Source of the DNA: Plotosus lineatus
Lineage: Eukaryota; Chordata; Actinopteri; Siluriformes; Plotosidae
Reading direction: 5' to 3'
Assembly (NCBI GenBank): GCA_024760905.1
Contig: CM045733.1
Span: 31,522,001-31,586,000 of the forward strand
DNA: 64,000 nucleotides
A program made the position numbers and the translations under genes. Of the stretch, positions 11,141 to 21,875 are shown one piece after another (the stretch's first letter is position 1; each line of letters starts with the position of its first letter). Below the pieces are notes generated by a model that had not been told where the DNA came from, did no database searches, and saw only the letters and a list, made by a program, of their open reading frames with translations.

Positions 11141-13139
11141 ATTTTGTATACTCATCTCAAATCTAGCTCTACAATAGCCCTGTTACCTGAACACATGTAC
11201 ACCTGGAATAGTCCAAAATCTGCATTCATCGTCATCTAATCCTTGTTTTATGTATTGTTTCCAAAAACAGTTGTTTTTTTTTTTATAATTTTGACTTCTT
11301 CTTTCAATCATGAACACCTGCCTTACAGCCTCTTTCAAATATCATGCATATAAAATACAGACTGAAGAAGCAGATAGTTTTTCTGTAGCAGTTTCTAATG
11401 GTTCATCGGTTGTTGGACATTTACCAAGAGAACACAGCAAAATATTTTCCTGTTTTTTAATCACGGCGGAACAATAAAATGTGTTGTTACTGATGAACAT
11501 TATAGACATTCCCCAAGTGGCAGGGGGGTCTTGAAATACAGTGTAAACTCACTTTTACAGGCAATGAACGCCTCGTTTTATGGTTACAGAGACTGATCGA
11601 ATAAAATTGGTAAGTTTGATCTACGATTTTGCTCCCAGTACACATGGGTGGTTATTAGACGCAAGATCATAAACATTTGGGGGGCAGGGGTGGGGTTGGG
11701 GGGGGGGGGGTTATTGGATCAGGGCACTTATTACGTCTAATATGGTATTATAAACATCCAGTTTGTCGTCTGTAGTTGAATGTGAGTTCTAAACAGCAAT
11801 GAGCAGTGTTTCTGGTTTACTACATAATTACAAATTTAATACATCTCTGCCTTTTATAAGAATACAGTATTTCATTAACATTTATTTCAGATTGGTGAGC
11901 ATTTCCCATAATGGGTAACTAAATGAGTTTGTGCGTGTACAAATTCAGTAGCCCAGCGGTCCTTATTTTACCAAGACCAACACTTGCTTCTTTGAGGACA
12001 CATTTAAACTATACATCCAGTACCTTGGGAAATAAATCCACACAACACATGTTATTGCTCATAAATCTTATAAAAATAAGTCCAAAATCTCTGGGAATTT
12101 AAATCAACAATGAGCTATAATGAGATACCAAATGAATGAAAATCAAGGTTATTCGTTTAATGGAAATCTTTATTTCACTAGTACACAATACCAAGCCACT
12201 GAATAAATAATACCTCAGTTCAACATAAAAATACAGCAGAAAAAAACTAAAAAAAATTAGGTTTCGGGTTGAAGAAAAAGTAATAACTCAAGCAAGATGG
12301 CACACCAATGTCTTCGATTTTCTTTTACACATGAATAGATCAGCAATACTGCAGAATTGTTATGCTGGATGAAGTCATGCCTGAGGAGTGATGAAAGTGG
12401 CTATTTTACAGTGGAATGCATAGACTTCTTTATTTCTGGTCATTATGGTTAAAGCCATTATCTCCATGCATTAAGAATCTCAGGGTACTGTAGTGTTTGT
12501 AGTCAATACTGTATAATTAAATTCAAGTATCGAAAGCAAAAGCTGTTCACACTACAGGTCAGTTCTGATACACTTGATCCATTACTGTAATCAGTAACTG
12601 AAGGTTGTCTTTTCTGTATGTTTAATGTAGTATATGTAAGACAGAAAAAAAGGCAAAGCAGAGAGATAGAAAAGGAAGATATAGAGGAAGAAAGGAGCAG
12701 CGAGACAAAGAAACCAGAGGGGATGGAAAAAGAGAAAAGGGCAGTGAGCTAGACAGTTGCCTTTTGAATGGCACTAGAGGCACAGAGGATCCACGGAGCA
12801 ACAGACATGCCCATTCTGTAGAAAAAGACAAGGGGGAGGGGGATTGGGGATGGGGGTCAAACAGAAAATAGTATAGAAATCTTGACATATAAAGAAAGCA
12901 CCATCATGCCTTCTAGAAAATCTTGGTGCATATATTTTCTTATAATATGAATGTGTAGGTGTGTGTAGGACTATAAGAGTTCAGACAATTTCAATAAAAA
13001 GATCAATTTGCTTTTGACTCAAGAGACCTTTGCACCATTTTATATGGTTTTATAACTGTACCACCAGTCTTGAGTCAGCCTGCTGCGTTTCTTAATATAA
13101 AGCTTAGCCTTGGAAAAGACAGTCAGCCCCTCAGTATGG
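11141..13139. other. No gene seen (2 kb)
   Basis: AT-rich sequence with a G-run near 11694-11710, T-runs, and a purine-rich segment around 12640-12860. Open frames here are low complexity. No element end, exon or RNA gene could be supported. Confidence 0.55.
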
Positions 13140-13468
13140 GCAGTGGTGGCTTGGTGTTAAGGTTGGTGGTAAGGTGCTAGATTACTGAGCCCAAGGTTGG
13201 GGGTTCAAGCCCCACTGTCAACAGTTTTCACTGCTGCCCCCCCCCCCCCCCCCCGGGTTATCAAAAGCAGGCCACCTCAATGTCTATGGTGAGAGACAGG
13301 TAAAAGAACCATTACTGACTTTCGTCATAGCGCTCAACATGTTTCTGCCCTGTGATGGCTTGCGAGCTGTCCAGGTTGTACACTGCCCTTGCCCAGAGTT
13401 GGCTGAGCTAGGCACCAGCCTCCTTGTGATCCTAATGATTAAGCGGTTTGGAGAGTGAGTGAATGAAT
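13140..13468 (+). mobile_element. tRNA SINE, type A tail
   Basis: The head starts GGCAGTGGTGGC and keeps GGTTCAAGCC in the B-box position. The body (AGAACCATTACTGACTTTCG) and the tail (AGAGTTGGCTGAGCTAGGC, then GAATGAATGA) are clear. It contains an unbroken C run of about 18 at 13237-13254. It ends about 110 bp before the Tc1-like element. Confidence 0.75.
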
Positions 13469-14546
13469 GAAGGACTTCTTTTGCTTCTTCTCAAACAGAA
13501 TCTGTCTATCCTTTGGGAATAAGACATAAGAAATAGTATATTCATCCCATGCTTTACAAAAGATTTAAATAAAGAATGATACAAATTGGATTCCAAAAAG
13601 GTTGGGACACTATACAAATTGTGAATAAAAACTGAATGCAATCAGGTGGAAGTGCCAAATTTTATTTCGAATATAACATAGGTGACAGGGTCAAAAGTTT
13701 AAACTGAAAAAATGTATCATTTTAAAGGAAAAATATGTTGATTTTAAATCTCATGGTGTCAACAAATCTCAGAAAAATTTGGACAGGTAGCGATAACAGG
13801 CTGGAAAAGTCAATTGCACTTATAATGAACAACTGGAAGATCAATTACCACTAATTTTTCCCAGAGAAAAATTACAGAGTTTGACGTCATCATCATCTAC
13901 AGAGCATAACATCATCCAAAGATTCAGAGAATCGGGAATAACCTCTGTGTGTAAGGGTCAAGGCCGAAAAACCATACTGGAAGCCAGTGATCTTTGGGTG
14001 CTTAAACAGCACTGTGCCACAGGAACTAATTCTACTTTAAGGGACTCACAGAATGGGCTCAGCAATACTTCCAGAAACCATTGTCAGTGAACACAATCCA
14101 CTGTGCCATCCACTGTTGCCAGCTGAAACTCTACAGTACAAAGAATTACATTTCTAAACAGGAGCCAGAAGCGCAGGAGTTTTCTCTGGGCCAGGGGTCA
14201 TTTAAAATAGAGTGTGGCAAAGTGGAAAACTATTCTGTTCAGACGAATCACAATTCAAAGTTCTTTATGGAAAACTGGGATGCTATGTCACCCAGAGTAA
14301 GAGGACAAGGACAGCCCAAGTTGTTATCAGCTCTCCTATCAGAAGCCTGCATCTGTGATGGTATGGGGTTGCATGAGTGCGTGTGCATGGGCAGCTCGCA
14401 CATCTGGAAAGGAACCACCAATGCAGAAAGGTATATTCAGATTGTGGAACAACATATGCTTCCATCCAAATGTCGTTGCATTTTTCAACATGATAATGCC
14501 AGACCACATGCAGCATTAATTACAACATCATGGCTGCCTAGAAAGG

Positions 14547-14905
14547 CCCTATTGATGATTTGAATATCAAATCTGGCACAGGTTTTACATCGGATGCCCT
14601 TCCTGACACAACCCTCTGCATTTATCCGGGCTTGGGACCGGCGTGAGGATGAACACAGGCTTGTGCCCCCCCTCAAGGCCACGGCTACATTCGCGGCCTA
14701 GAGGAAGACCAAAGAGGAAATTTATGGATGTAGTGAAGGAGGACATGAATGTACATGTGGTAGTTGGCATAAGAGAAGAAAATGCAGAGGACAGGGTGAG
14801 ATGGTAGCAGATGAGTTGCTGTGGTGACCCCTGAAGGGAACAGCCAAAAGGAAAAGACGAAGATGAAGACGAAGAAGAGGAAGAAGAAGAAGAAGAAGGA
14901 GGAGA
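14547..14905 (+). mobile_element. RTE LINE insertion with inverted 5' segment (twin priming)
   Basis: The right half (14696-14880) is the sense 3' end of the RTE LINE, with GAGGAAGACCAAAGAGG and GGTGACCCCTGAAGGGAACA, ending in a GAA-rich tail. The left half (about 14556-14690) is the same element's extreme 5' end in reverse orientation (ACATCGGATGCCCTTCCTGA, GCATTTATCCGGGCTTGGG). The target duplication is CTGCCTAGAAAGG on the left against CTGCGTAGGAAAAGG on the right, imperfect. Opposite orientation of the 5' and 3' pieces within one target duplication is the known signature of twin-primed LINE integration. Confidence 0.75.
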
Positions 14906-15257
14906 CTGCGTAGGAAAAGGTTCCGGTTTTGAAATGGCCAGCTTGCAATCCAGATCTTTCACCTATTGTTATGAATCTGGGGATAATCAGGAATATAACC
15001 CCAGTTCTGTTCAGTAGAGTTCCTTGTTTATGGTGATTTTACGGCCATTTTGAATTGCCTTAGCTATGTAAGGCAAATAGCTGTTTTTGTCAGTTTATCC
15101 TTTTGCTTTATATTGAATTAATCTTTTGTCCAGTTATGTGAAACTGAATATCAGCAGTTAGCTTATGTTCAGATCTAATTGACTTGACTTAGTTAAGCCC
15201 CTATGAATAACTGCTGGGGTCAGAATAAATTTCCAAAGTTCATGAAATACTAATTTT

Positions 15258-15891
15258 CTACTGAAGTTACAGGGAGCGGAGATAAGGAAGGTGGAGGATT
15301 TTAAGTACTTAGGCTCAACAATCCAGAGCAATGGAGAGTGTGGAAAAGAGGTGAAGAAGCGTGTGCAGGCAGGTTGGAATGGTTGGAGAAAAGTGTCCGG
15401 TGTGATATGTGATAGGAGGGTATCGGCAACAATGAAAGGAAAAGTGTACAAGATGGTGTTGAGGCCAACAATGTTGTATGGGTTAGAAACAGTGGCCCTG
15501 GGGAAAAGACAGGAGGCAGAGCTGGAGGTAGCAGAGATGAAAATGTTGAGGTTCTCTTTGGGAGTAACGAGGATGGATAGGATCAGGAATGAGCACATCA
15601 GAGGGTCAGCACATGTAAGACGTTTTGGAGACAAAGTCAGAGAGGCTAGATTGAGATGGTTTGGACATGTACAGAGGAGGGATAGTGAATAGGTTGGTAG
15701 TAGGATGCTGAGGTTGGAACTACCAGGCAGAAGGCCTAGAGGACGACCAAAGAGACGATTCTTGGATGTGGTGAAGCAGGACATGAAGGTAGCTGGTATA
15801 AGAGAAGAAGATGCAAAGGATAGGGTGAGATGGAGGCAGATGATTCGCTGTGGCGACCCCTGAAGGGAAAAGCCGAAAGGAAAAGAAGAAG
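15258..15891 (+). mobile_element. RTE LINE 3' fragment nested in the solo LTR
   Basis: It encodes the C-terminal part of the RTE reverse transcriptase protein: VEDFKYLGSTIQSNGECGKE, MDRIRNEHIRG and [12 protein letters not shown], then a stop where other copies continue. It finishes with the family 3' end GTGGCGACCCCTGAAGGGAA. Exact 16-bp target duplications ATGAAATACTAATTTT lie at 15242-15257 and 15892-15907. A short CTACTGAAGTT leads the fragment. Confidence 0.95.
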
Positions 15892-16990
15892 ATGAAATAC
15901 TAATTTTGGTGCGGTCTCACCGTGATCTTCGTAATTTCCGTGCTTCGTTGCAAAGTTTTCAGTTGATGTAATTGATATCATTGTGTTCTTTAGGTCTTCA
16001 GCTTTAATTTGGTGTATAGTTTATGCCGCTATGACCTGTAGTTTTTGTGATAAGTTAGTTTATAGGTATTGGAGACAACACAGTTTCACCTTGTTCATAA
16101 TAATTTCAGAGCAGGTCACGTGGGGTGTCTACAGTCACGTCCGCTCTGATGCTATTTAAGCAAGCGTAAGCACACTTCAGAGCAGCGCTTGCTGGGCTTT
16201 CTGGGTTTGCTGGACTGGACTGTAACTCATACTTTAAGGATGTGCTAGCTAGATCTGCTACGTCTGGCAAGACGGAACACTGAAGACTTAGGAAGTTGAG
16301 TGTTTCCTTAATCTTTCGGCGTGAACAATAGAAAACTGGAATGTGTTATCGCCATTCTACGCTGATGAAGCAACTGTGACCTACTGACTGATCGGTGAAA
16401 AGAACTTTGTTCTTACCGTGGCGATATTGAAATTCTGGGATGGTGTATGTATCAATGCCGATTTCGTGACAAGATTTAGGTGGGTTGAATACCGTTTACC
16501 GCCATTTTGAACCGGGTGTTTAGCAGTCTAGGCTATCTTTTTTTTTTTCTATATCTCTTATTAATTGAATGCGGGAAATCCTACTTTGGAATTATAGTAA
16601 TCCTTGGAAGTATATTAATTTGCAGAAGATTTAGCACGGTAGACAAGAGTCATCTATTGTGTGTTATTGTCCTTTAGAATTTACTGAGATATGTTGGATT
16701 GTCACTTGTAAGGTCTTATGTGCCTTTCTTTCTGCCAAAAGTTTTGACCCATTTTGTGTGACTCGTCTGTCTAACCCCAGAAACTGAATTGGGGTGTGGT
16801 AGAGTCATCCTTAGAAATTCTGTTTGTCTTAGTTGTTAGACAATTGATTGCACAATATAACATCTACTTTGTTAGTTTACTATATTTACGATTATATTAA
16901 TGCTGAATTCCTTACTGGAAAGTAGTTGAATAATCATCTCACTTACCTTTTGAAATCAGCCATTGTTTATTGTAAATCTTGCTAATGTAT

Positions 16991-17318
16991 GTCTTCCTTT
17001 CGGCTTTTTTCCTTTCTCGGGAGTCGCCACAGCACGTTTGATTTGGCAGAGGTTTTTACGTCGGATGCCCTTCCCGTCACAACCCTTTTAGCAAGGGACA
17101 GAAACACGCTGACGGCTTTTCAGCTACTCTTTACGAAAGTCAGCAATGGTTCTTTTACATGCCTCTCACCATAGACAGTGAGAGACATGGCCCGCCTTTG
17201 ATAACCCAGTTAGCTGCACTGGGGGGGGACAGTGACAACCTTGTGGAGAGTGGGACTTGAACCCCCAACCTTTGGATCAGTGATCCAGCGCCCTATACCA
17301 CTAGACCACCACTGCCCT
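16991..17318 (-). mobile_element. tRNA SINE with chimeric RTE tail (type B)
   Basis: On the minus strand it starts GGGCAGTGGTGGTCTAGTGG (A box TGGTCTAGTGG) with B box GTTCAAGTC, and runs through the common body to CAGCGTGTTTCTGTCCC. The tail then reads GGGAAGGGCATCCGACG, TGCCAAATCAAACGTGC, TGTGGCGACTCCCGAG and AAAGCCGAAAGGAAGAC. Exact 18-bp duplications TAAATCTTGCTAATGTAT at 16973-16990 and 17319-17336 mark a well-preserved insertion. Compared with the 48.9-kb copy, it has lost most of the GAATCAGATGATTCGC hairpin. Confidence 0.95.
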
Positions 17319-17712
17319 TAAATCTTGCTAATGTATTTATATTAATTTGGGTGTAATAAACTTCGAATCATACTGTTTATTGGAGTTGTCCCTTTGATCA
17401 CTTAGTATAACCCAAATTAACAAGTCGTGTATTTTAAGAATCTGTGGTTAAGGCTATTTGTGTGCCTAGATGCTTTTGTGAAAGTGTCTTGATGCTACTG
17501 TAGTAGAAAATGGTCAGCACCGTAGCACCTATAGAGAACATTTGGAGCATCATAAAGAGGAAGCTGCAACAAAGAAGGCCGAAGACAGTTGAACAGTTAG
17601 ACTGTTGTAAGAAGAAGAGAGGATGCCTCAAAGTGGTGAAAATGGCCTTGTCCCAACTTTTTTGAGATTTGTTGACACCATGAAATTTAAAATCAACATA
17701 TTTTTCCCTCAA

Positions 17713-18593
17713 CCCTCGCAGTGCCCAAAGCCGATCTAATCGGCTTTACGTCACGTTTTCCAGTGCCAAAGCCGATCCCATCGGCTTTCCCATGCATATT
17801 TGAAAATCTAGGTCGTAACTCGGATAGTGAGTGTATTTACTTTCGTGTTAATACACTCTATCCGAGTTATGACCTACAACGGTTCCGACCAACCAGTTGT
17901 AAGTCAGATTGGTGGCAAGTCGGATATTTAACACAACAAAACCAAAACCACCCAGCACTTGCTATGAATTCATGTGAAGCGCATTCTTCAATGACACGTT
18001 CTTTCAACATGCGAAATAAATTTGTAGCCTTACAATTTGGAATCTGGAATTGTATAATCCTGGAATTGTATTTGCCTAATATTATGTTGCACATTATAAC
18101 TAATATATAATATGTACTGTTAAAAGTTTTATTCTATGAAATTCTGCCTAATTCTGTATAACCTTATACCAGTACCTAAATTTGGCAAAATTTTTTTTAT
18201 TTCATAGGTGGACACATGTCGACTCATTTGGACCTAATTAAGTGACAAATAGAGATATTTCAATTCTGTTTTCCCTTTTCAGTTCCTATTACATTGTGCA
18301 ACAATCCTGCTATCACAAAATCATTATAAAAATTGTGAATAATACTAGAGTCAGTTTGAATGATCCATAGCATAGTGGCTATCGTAGATTTCTGGTCATG
18401 TGATCAGAAGTTGCCTTTTTTTGCCCGAAAAAAAAAAAGTTTTTGAAAATGACAATAAAGAGCTATTCATAACATAAATAGTTTACTCATGTAAATCTAA
18501 TATTTCGGCATCTAAAACCAATATATAAAATACATGTTGGTTATGCAGAAAAATGGCTGGCATTTCAGGGTTCAGTATGCGGCACAGTTAGGG
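17713..18593. mobile_element. piggyBac-like MITE inserted in the Tc1 terminal repeat
   Basis: The ends CCCTCGCAGTGCC and GGCACAGTTAGGG are imperfect inverted repeats. They are flanked by TCAA (17709-17712) and TTAA (18594-18597), consistent with a piggyBac TTAA target. The undisturbed left Tc1 repeat has TTTAA at the matching place. The 881-bp interior holds GCCGAT...ATCGGC palindromes at its left end and a strong hairpin with arms at 17810-17827 and 17858-17875. No transposase is encoded. Confidence 0.8.
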
Positions 18594-18709
18594 TTAAAAT
18601 GATACATTTTCTTAGGTTAAACTTTTGACCTATCATCTATGTTCTACTCGGAATAAAACATTGAAATTTGGAGAAGTATAGTGTCCCAACCTTTTTGGAA
18701 TCCAGTTTG

Positions 18710-19174
18710 TAATTTGCATGTTTATCTGATAAAATATGATAGCAATTAATGATCTTGTTGTGAATGATTTCTGAAGAGTAATCGAGTATGGTGTGACATA
18801 AAATTAATGCAGGCAGAGGAGACAATGTTTGTTTTTTTAATTATTATTATTTTTTATTATTGTTATTTTGCATTACTAGTCATTCTTGATAGTAATACTA
18901 ACTTCATGGATTTCAAAAAGAATTCTGGAATTCCAATCATGAGACTTGTGGCATATTTATATCGTAATTCCCAAAGCCATCCTGATTGTAAAATGTTCTA
19001 AAATTATTTGGTGACCTAAACAAACATTAGATTTCTCTTTTCTGTACAAGGTAAATTAAGCATTAAAATTATGAAACTTTGACCAAACAATGAGAGTGAA
19101 TCATATGGCAAGTTAGTGTTTACATGTCCGTTTGCACATTTACCATTATTTGCAATGGGGCATAATGGTCACGT
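18710..19174. other. No gene seen
   Basis: AT-rich unique-looking sequence between the Tc1-like element and the next SINE, with a (TTA)-rich stretch at 18835-18870. Confidence 0.6.
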
Positions 19175-19489
19175 GGGCAGTGGTGGCCTGGTGGTAAAGG
19201 GCACAGGATCGCTGATCCTGAGGTTGGAGGTTCGAGTCCCCACAAGGTTGTCACTGTCCCCCCAGTTCAGCTAACTGGGTTGTCAAAGGCAGGCCATGTC
19301 TCTCACTGTCTATGGTGAGAGGCATGTAAAAGAACCATTGCTGACTTTCGTAAAAAGAGTAGCTGCAAAGCCGTCAGCGTGTTTCTACGACCTGGAGAGG
19401 GATGGGCTCCGCCAGGCCAAATCAGCCTAAGTCTCGCCATGAAGGGGCCCCAACAACATCCTCGAATGTTAAGGGATAAGTGAAGAAGA
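19175..19489 (+). mobile_element. tRNA SINE with a third tail (type C)
   Basis: The head GGGCAGTGGTGGCCTGGTGG with B box GTTCGAGTC and the body match the main family up to CAGCGTGTTTCT. The sequence then switches to a tail found nowhere else in the window: ACGACCTGGAGAGGGATGGG, CTCGCCATGAAGGGGCCCC and GGGATAAGTGAAGAAGA. Flanks TAATGGTCACG and TAATAGTCACG (10 of 11 identical) bracket the element. The type C tail is therefore a genuine SINE 3' end and not neighbouring DNA. Confidence 0.85.
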
Positions 19490-20072
19490 TAATAGTCACG
19501 ATCACTGTGATTTGTGGTTGTAGTCATGAGTGGGGGTGTGGGTGGGGGGTCTGTGGAATCATGAATCTTGAGGGAACTAGATCAGGTCACATTTTATATA
19601 TTTAATTTGAAATCGCATAACCGAATATTCATTATAAAATCAAGTGCACAATTTCAGAATTAATTTACATTTGGGTGAATAAATTCTGGCACCTTGTATA
19701 TGTTGTTTCCATATTTAAAGAAACCAAATGTAATTTAACAAACACATCAAACATCACAGCTGGAGATCTTCCCTGGTGTTGCTGTTACAGACCTTTATTC
19801 CAGCTGTCTTTACTCCTGATTGTTCTGGGTGTGTTTTGGATTCAGGTTAGGTGCCCGACTTTGCTACTGGAGTACTCTGCACTTGTTTGCTTATTAAAAA
19901 CGTATTGGTTGCTTTTGCAGCAGGTTATAGTCTTATCTACAACATGAAAAGCTGTCTATTGGGTTGTAAAACACTACGAATCTCCAAATTTCAGAGTTCA
20001 TCCTGCTGTTTTGGTCAGCCATCACATCATCAACAAATGGTACTACTATCACTCTAATCCCCCCTCCCTCTA

Positions 20073-20094
20073 ACCCCCCCCCGGGGGGGGGGGG
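20073..20094. repeat. C-run joined to G-run
   Basis: About nine C followed directly by about twelve G. A perfect homopolymer palindrome like this is rare and hard to sequence, so it may be an assembly or consensus error. Confidence 0.7.
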
Positions 20095-20218
20095 TCATCT
20101 TAATGATTGCTTCCCTCACTGGCAACAGCAGCTCTGTGGACTTCATATTGAATGATAATGCCAATAGAATCCTAATGTGAATGTTAGGCATTAAATCAAC
20201 TCTAGATAGTTTATCTGC

Positions 20219-20219
<1 letters not shown>

Positions 20220-20261
<42 letters not shown>

Positions 20262-20268
20262 GTGGCTA

Positions 20269-20302
<34 letters not shown>
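20220..20302. repeat. (AAT)n followed by (AC)n microsatellites
   Basis: AAT units from about 20220 to 20262, then an AC array from about 20273 to 20302. Confidence 0.95.
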
Positions 20303-20305
<3 letters not shown>

Positions 20306-20697
20306 GGTAGGTAGTGCAGATGAACAATAAAATATGCTTTAATTCCTGCACTAAAACCAAAAACGTGTATTTACTTAACAACTCCAATATTTTGTGGTAG
20401 ACAGCTGTAATAGCAGTAACATTGTCCATGCAAAGGTATTAAATTTATCATCCTCTATGTCTATTATTTTGTGTGTGATATATACATCTTTCTCTTCTTT
20501 CTTATCACATATTCTTGGTATTGTTACTGAACTTTACTAAAATAAATCCACTCTCAGAAAGAATTCCAGCCAACTCATGTGAGTATGTATTGGTGGTATG
20601 TTATACAGTATATCATATTTCTTAGGGCGAGTAAAGCATATTCAAAAAGAGGCAGACATGTAGAATCATTGTATTTAAATTTAACTGCATGTATTAC

Positions 20698-20925
20698 CTT
20701 GCACTGGCAGATGGAGCACTCGGTGGCATGTTTATTCCAAGTTGAGCCACTTAAGCGCGTGGCACCATTTTCATCCAAACATGATTTGGTGATATCATTG
20801 TACAACGCGTCTGCCTGGCATGGGTCAGAAATGCAACGGGGGCAGCACTCACCATCAGGCACCGCCACAAATTCACAGTCGATCAGTGGAGCACAAGGCA
20901 ACGGCCAGCAGTCCACTTCACCATG
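20698..20925 (-). CDS. nell2: NELL2 exon: VWC domains, last visible coding exon
   Basis: NELL2 is a secreted, multimeric glycoprotein with an N-terminal laminin-G-like domain, VWC domains and EGF repeats, and is known as a neuronal ligand (Robo3, ROS1). This 228-bp exon encodes 76 residues in phase 0, from HGEVDCWPLPC through GECCPRC and DPCQAD to SICQCK. It therefore spans the end of one VWC domain and the start of the last one. The acceptor reads TCTGTTACAG before CATGGT; the donor is AAG followed by GTAATAC. Cysteine spacing and the CDCE/CCPRC context match NELL2 more closely than NELL1 from memory. The previous exon is 27.7 kb away. The short exon that completes the domain and the stop codon were not found downstream. 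Confidence 0.93.
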
Positions 20926-21402
20926 CTGTAACAGAAAGACATGTGATGGGTGCAAGATATGTGCAAACAGAAAGAAATTATACATTAAAACTAAAATATA
21001 ATTAGAATATATTTCCAATCTTAACATGATGTAGCTTTTTAGCTCAACACTGATGTAACAAGTAATTATTTGATTGATCATAGCCTTCCAATTAGCTTGA
21101 TATGGTCTGGCCATTCATCTCTGACTGGAGAACAGCTGCTTATATTTGGTACACCAACTTTGACATGGATATGTAAATCCCTTTCACAAACAAAGTTTTT
21201 TTTTGTTTATTTGTTTGGGGGTTTTCCCCATAAAATAGTGTAGATTAGTGTGAGGAGGATTTCAAATTTGTGTAGTTGCATTCATATATAAAATATGTAT
21301 AGTGTCTCTGTCATAGACAGATAAAGAGATCAATAGGTAGATAGATAACTGTATTATTCCCAAGTAAAATTTGATTACAAACATAAGATGCAATTTAAAA
21401 GG

Positions 21403-21459
<57 letters not shown>

Positions 21460-21875
21460 TATATATATGCCAAACACTACCGTAAAAATGTCATATGATG
21501 CACATGTTGTAGGTCCTGTGGTTTTAATGTACAGTATGACAAGCTAGGAACCACTGTAAACACTGTCTACTCAAGAAGCAACGGACATCAAGTGAATTGC
21601 TTCGCTGATGAACGACACAAAGTACGAACAGAGCAAATCGTTTTGCTGCTGAAGTGTTGTCAGCTCGTTGCCTAGGTAACAATTGCTTACCTCCTTAGTT
21701 CTTGTTGCCTTGCATGTTTCCTGCTTAATTTTTTTTTTTTAAGTGAAACTGTGAGTTGCAGTGAGCTTGATCCCTACAGAAGATATGTGAAAGCTTATTA
21801 TAATTATTACCTTATATTAGTTTATTTTATCTATATGTCCAAAATACGTATCTTACTGATATTATCATTATTGTG
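20926..21875. other. Start of the 27.7-kb NELL2 intron, no gene
   Basis: Unique-looking AT-rich DNA after the exon acceptor, with a (TA)n array at about 21409-21457. Nothing codes here. Confidence 0.6.

Larger units (their letters stand above)
14967..17527 (+). mobile_element. Solo LTR with 5-bp target duplication
   Basis: It begins TGTTATGAATC and ends ACCGTAGCA, and is flanked by CCTAT on both sides (14962-14966 and 17528-17532). Restoring one CCTAT rejoins the Tc1-like SPIEN codons, which supports these ends strongly. Inside are a TATA-like CTATTTAAG at 16152 and a polyadenylation signal AATAAA at 17355, in the order expected for an LTR promoter and terminator. No gag, pol or env is present. 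Without the nested RTE fragment and SINE, the LTR is about 1.56 kb. Whether it is retroviral or Gypsy-like cannot be told from the LTR alone. Confidence 0.8.
13582..18709 (+). mobile_element. Tc1-like transposon, split by nested insertions
   Basis: The ends CAAATTGGATTCCAAAAAGG (13582) and its inverse (to 18709) are each flanked by TA. The inverted terminal region is long, about 190-200 bp, and includes the CAACAAATCTC...GAGATTTGTTG segment. The transposase is a pseudogene. Readable pieces include TEHNIIQRFRESGI, KPASVMVWGCM (shifted frame) and, beyond the insertions, PIENIWSIIKRK at about 17529-17565. Its open frame is broken by stops, by an RTE insertion at 14547-14905, and by a solo LTR at 14967-17527 exactly inside the SPIEN motif. 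A piggyBac-like element sits in the right terminal repeat. Removing the insertions leaves a roughly 1.3-kb element, normal for this superfamily. Confidence 0.9.
19490..20697. other. No gene seen; sequence just 3' of the last visible NELL2 exon
   Basis: I looked on the minus strand for the short final NELL2 exon (CC-x-V-D-x-QCLQ-like coding) and a stop here and further on to position 1. I did not find it. The stretch holds a C/G homopolymer palindrome and two microsatellites, listed separately. Confidence 0.5.

Noticed and set aside
11540..11740. Possible inverted repeat element (ATTAGACG...CGTCTAAT)
   Set aside because: Only a short complementary pair around a G-run; no target duplication, no second copy in the window.
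14875..14902. (GAA)n tract as separate microsatellite or regulatory purine tract
   Set aside because: It is the expanded 3' tail of the inserted RTE LINE, next to its target duplication.
16272..16340. Second hammerhead-like CTGAAGA motif
   Set aside because: CTGAAGACTTAGGAAG is followed by a weak stem but not by a properly placed GAAA and UH; it lies inside the solo LTR.
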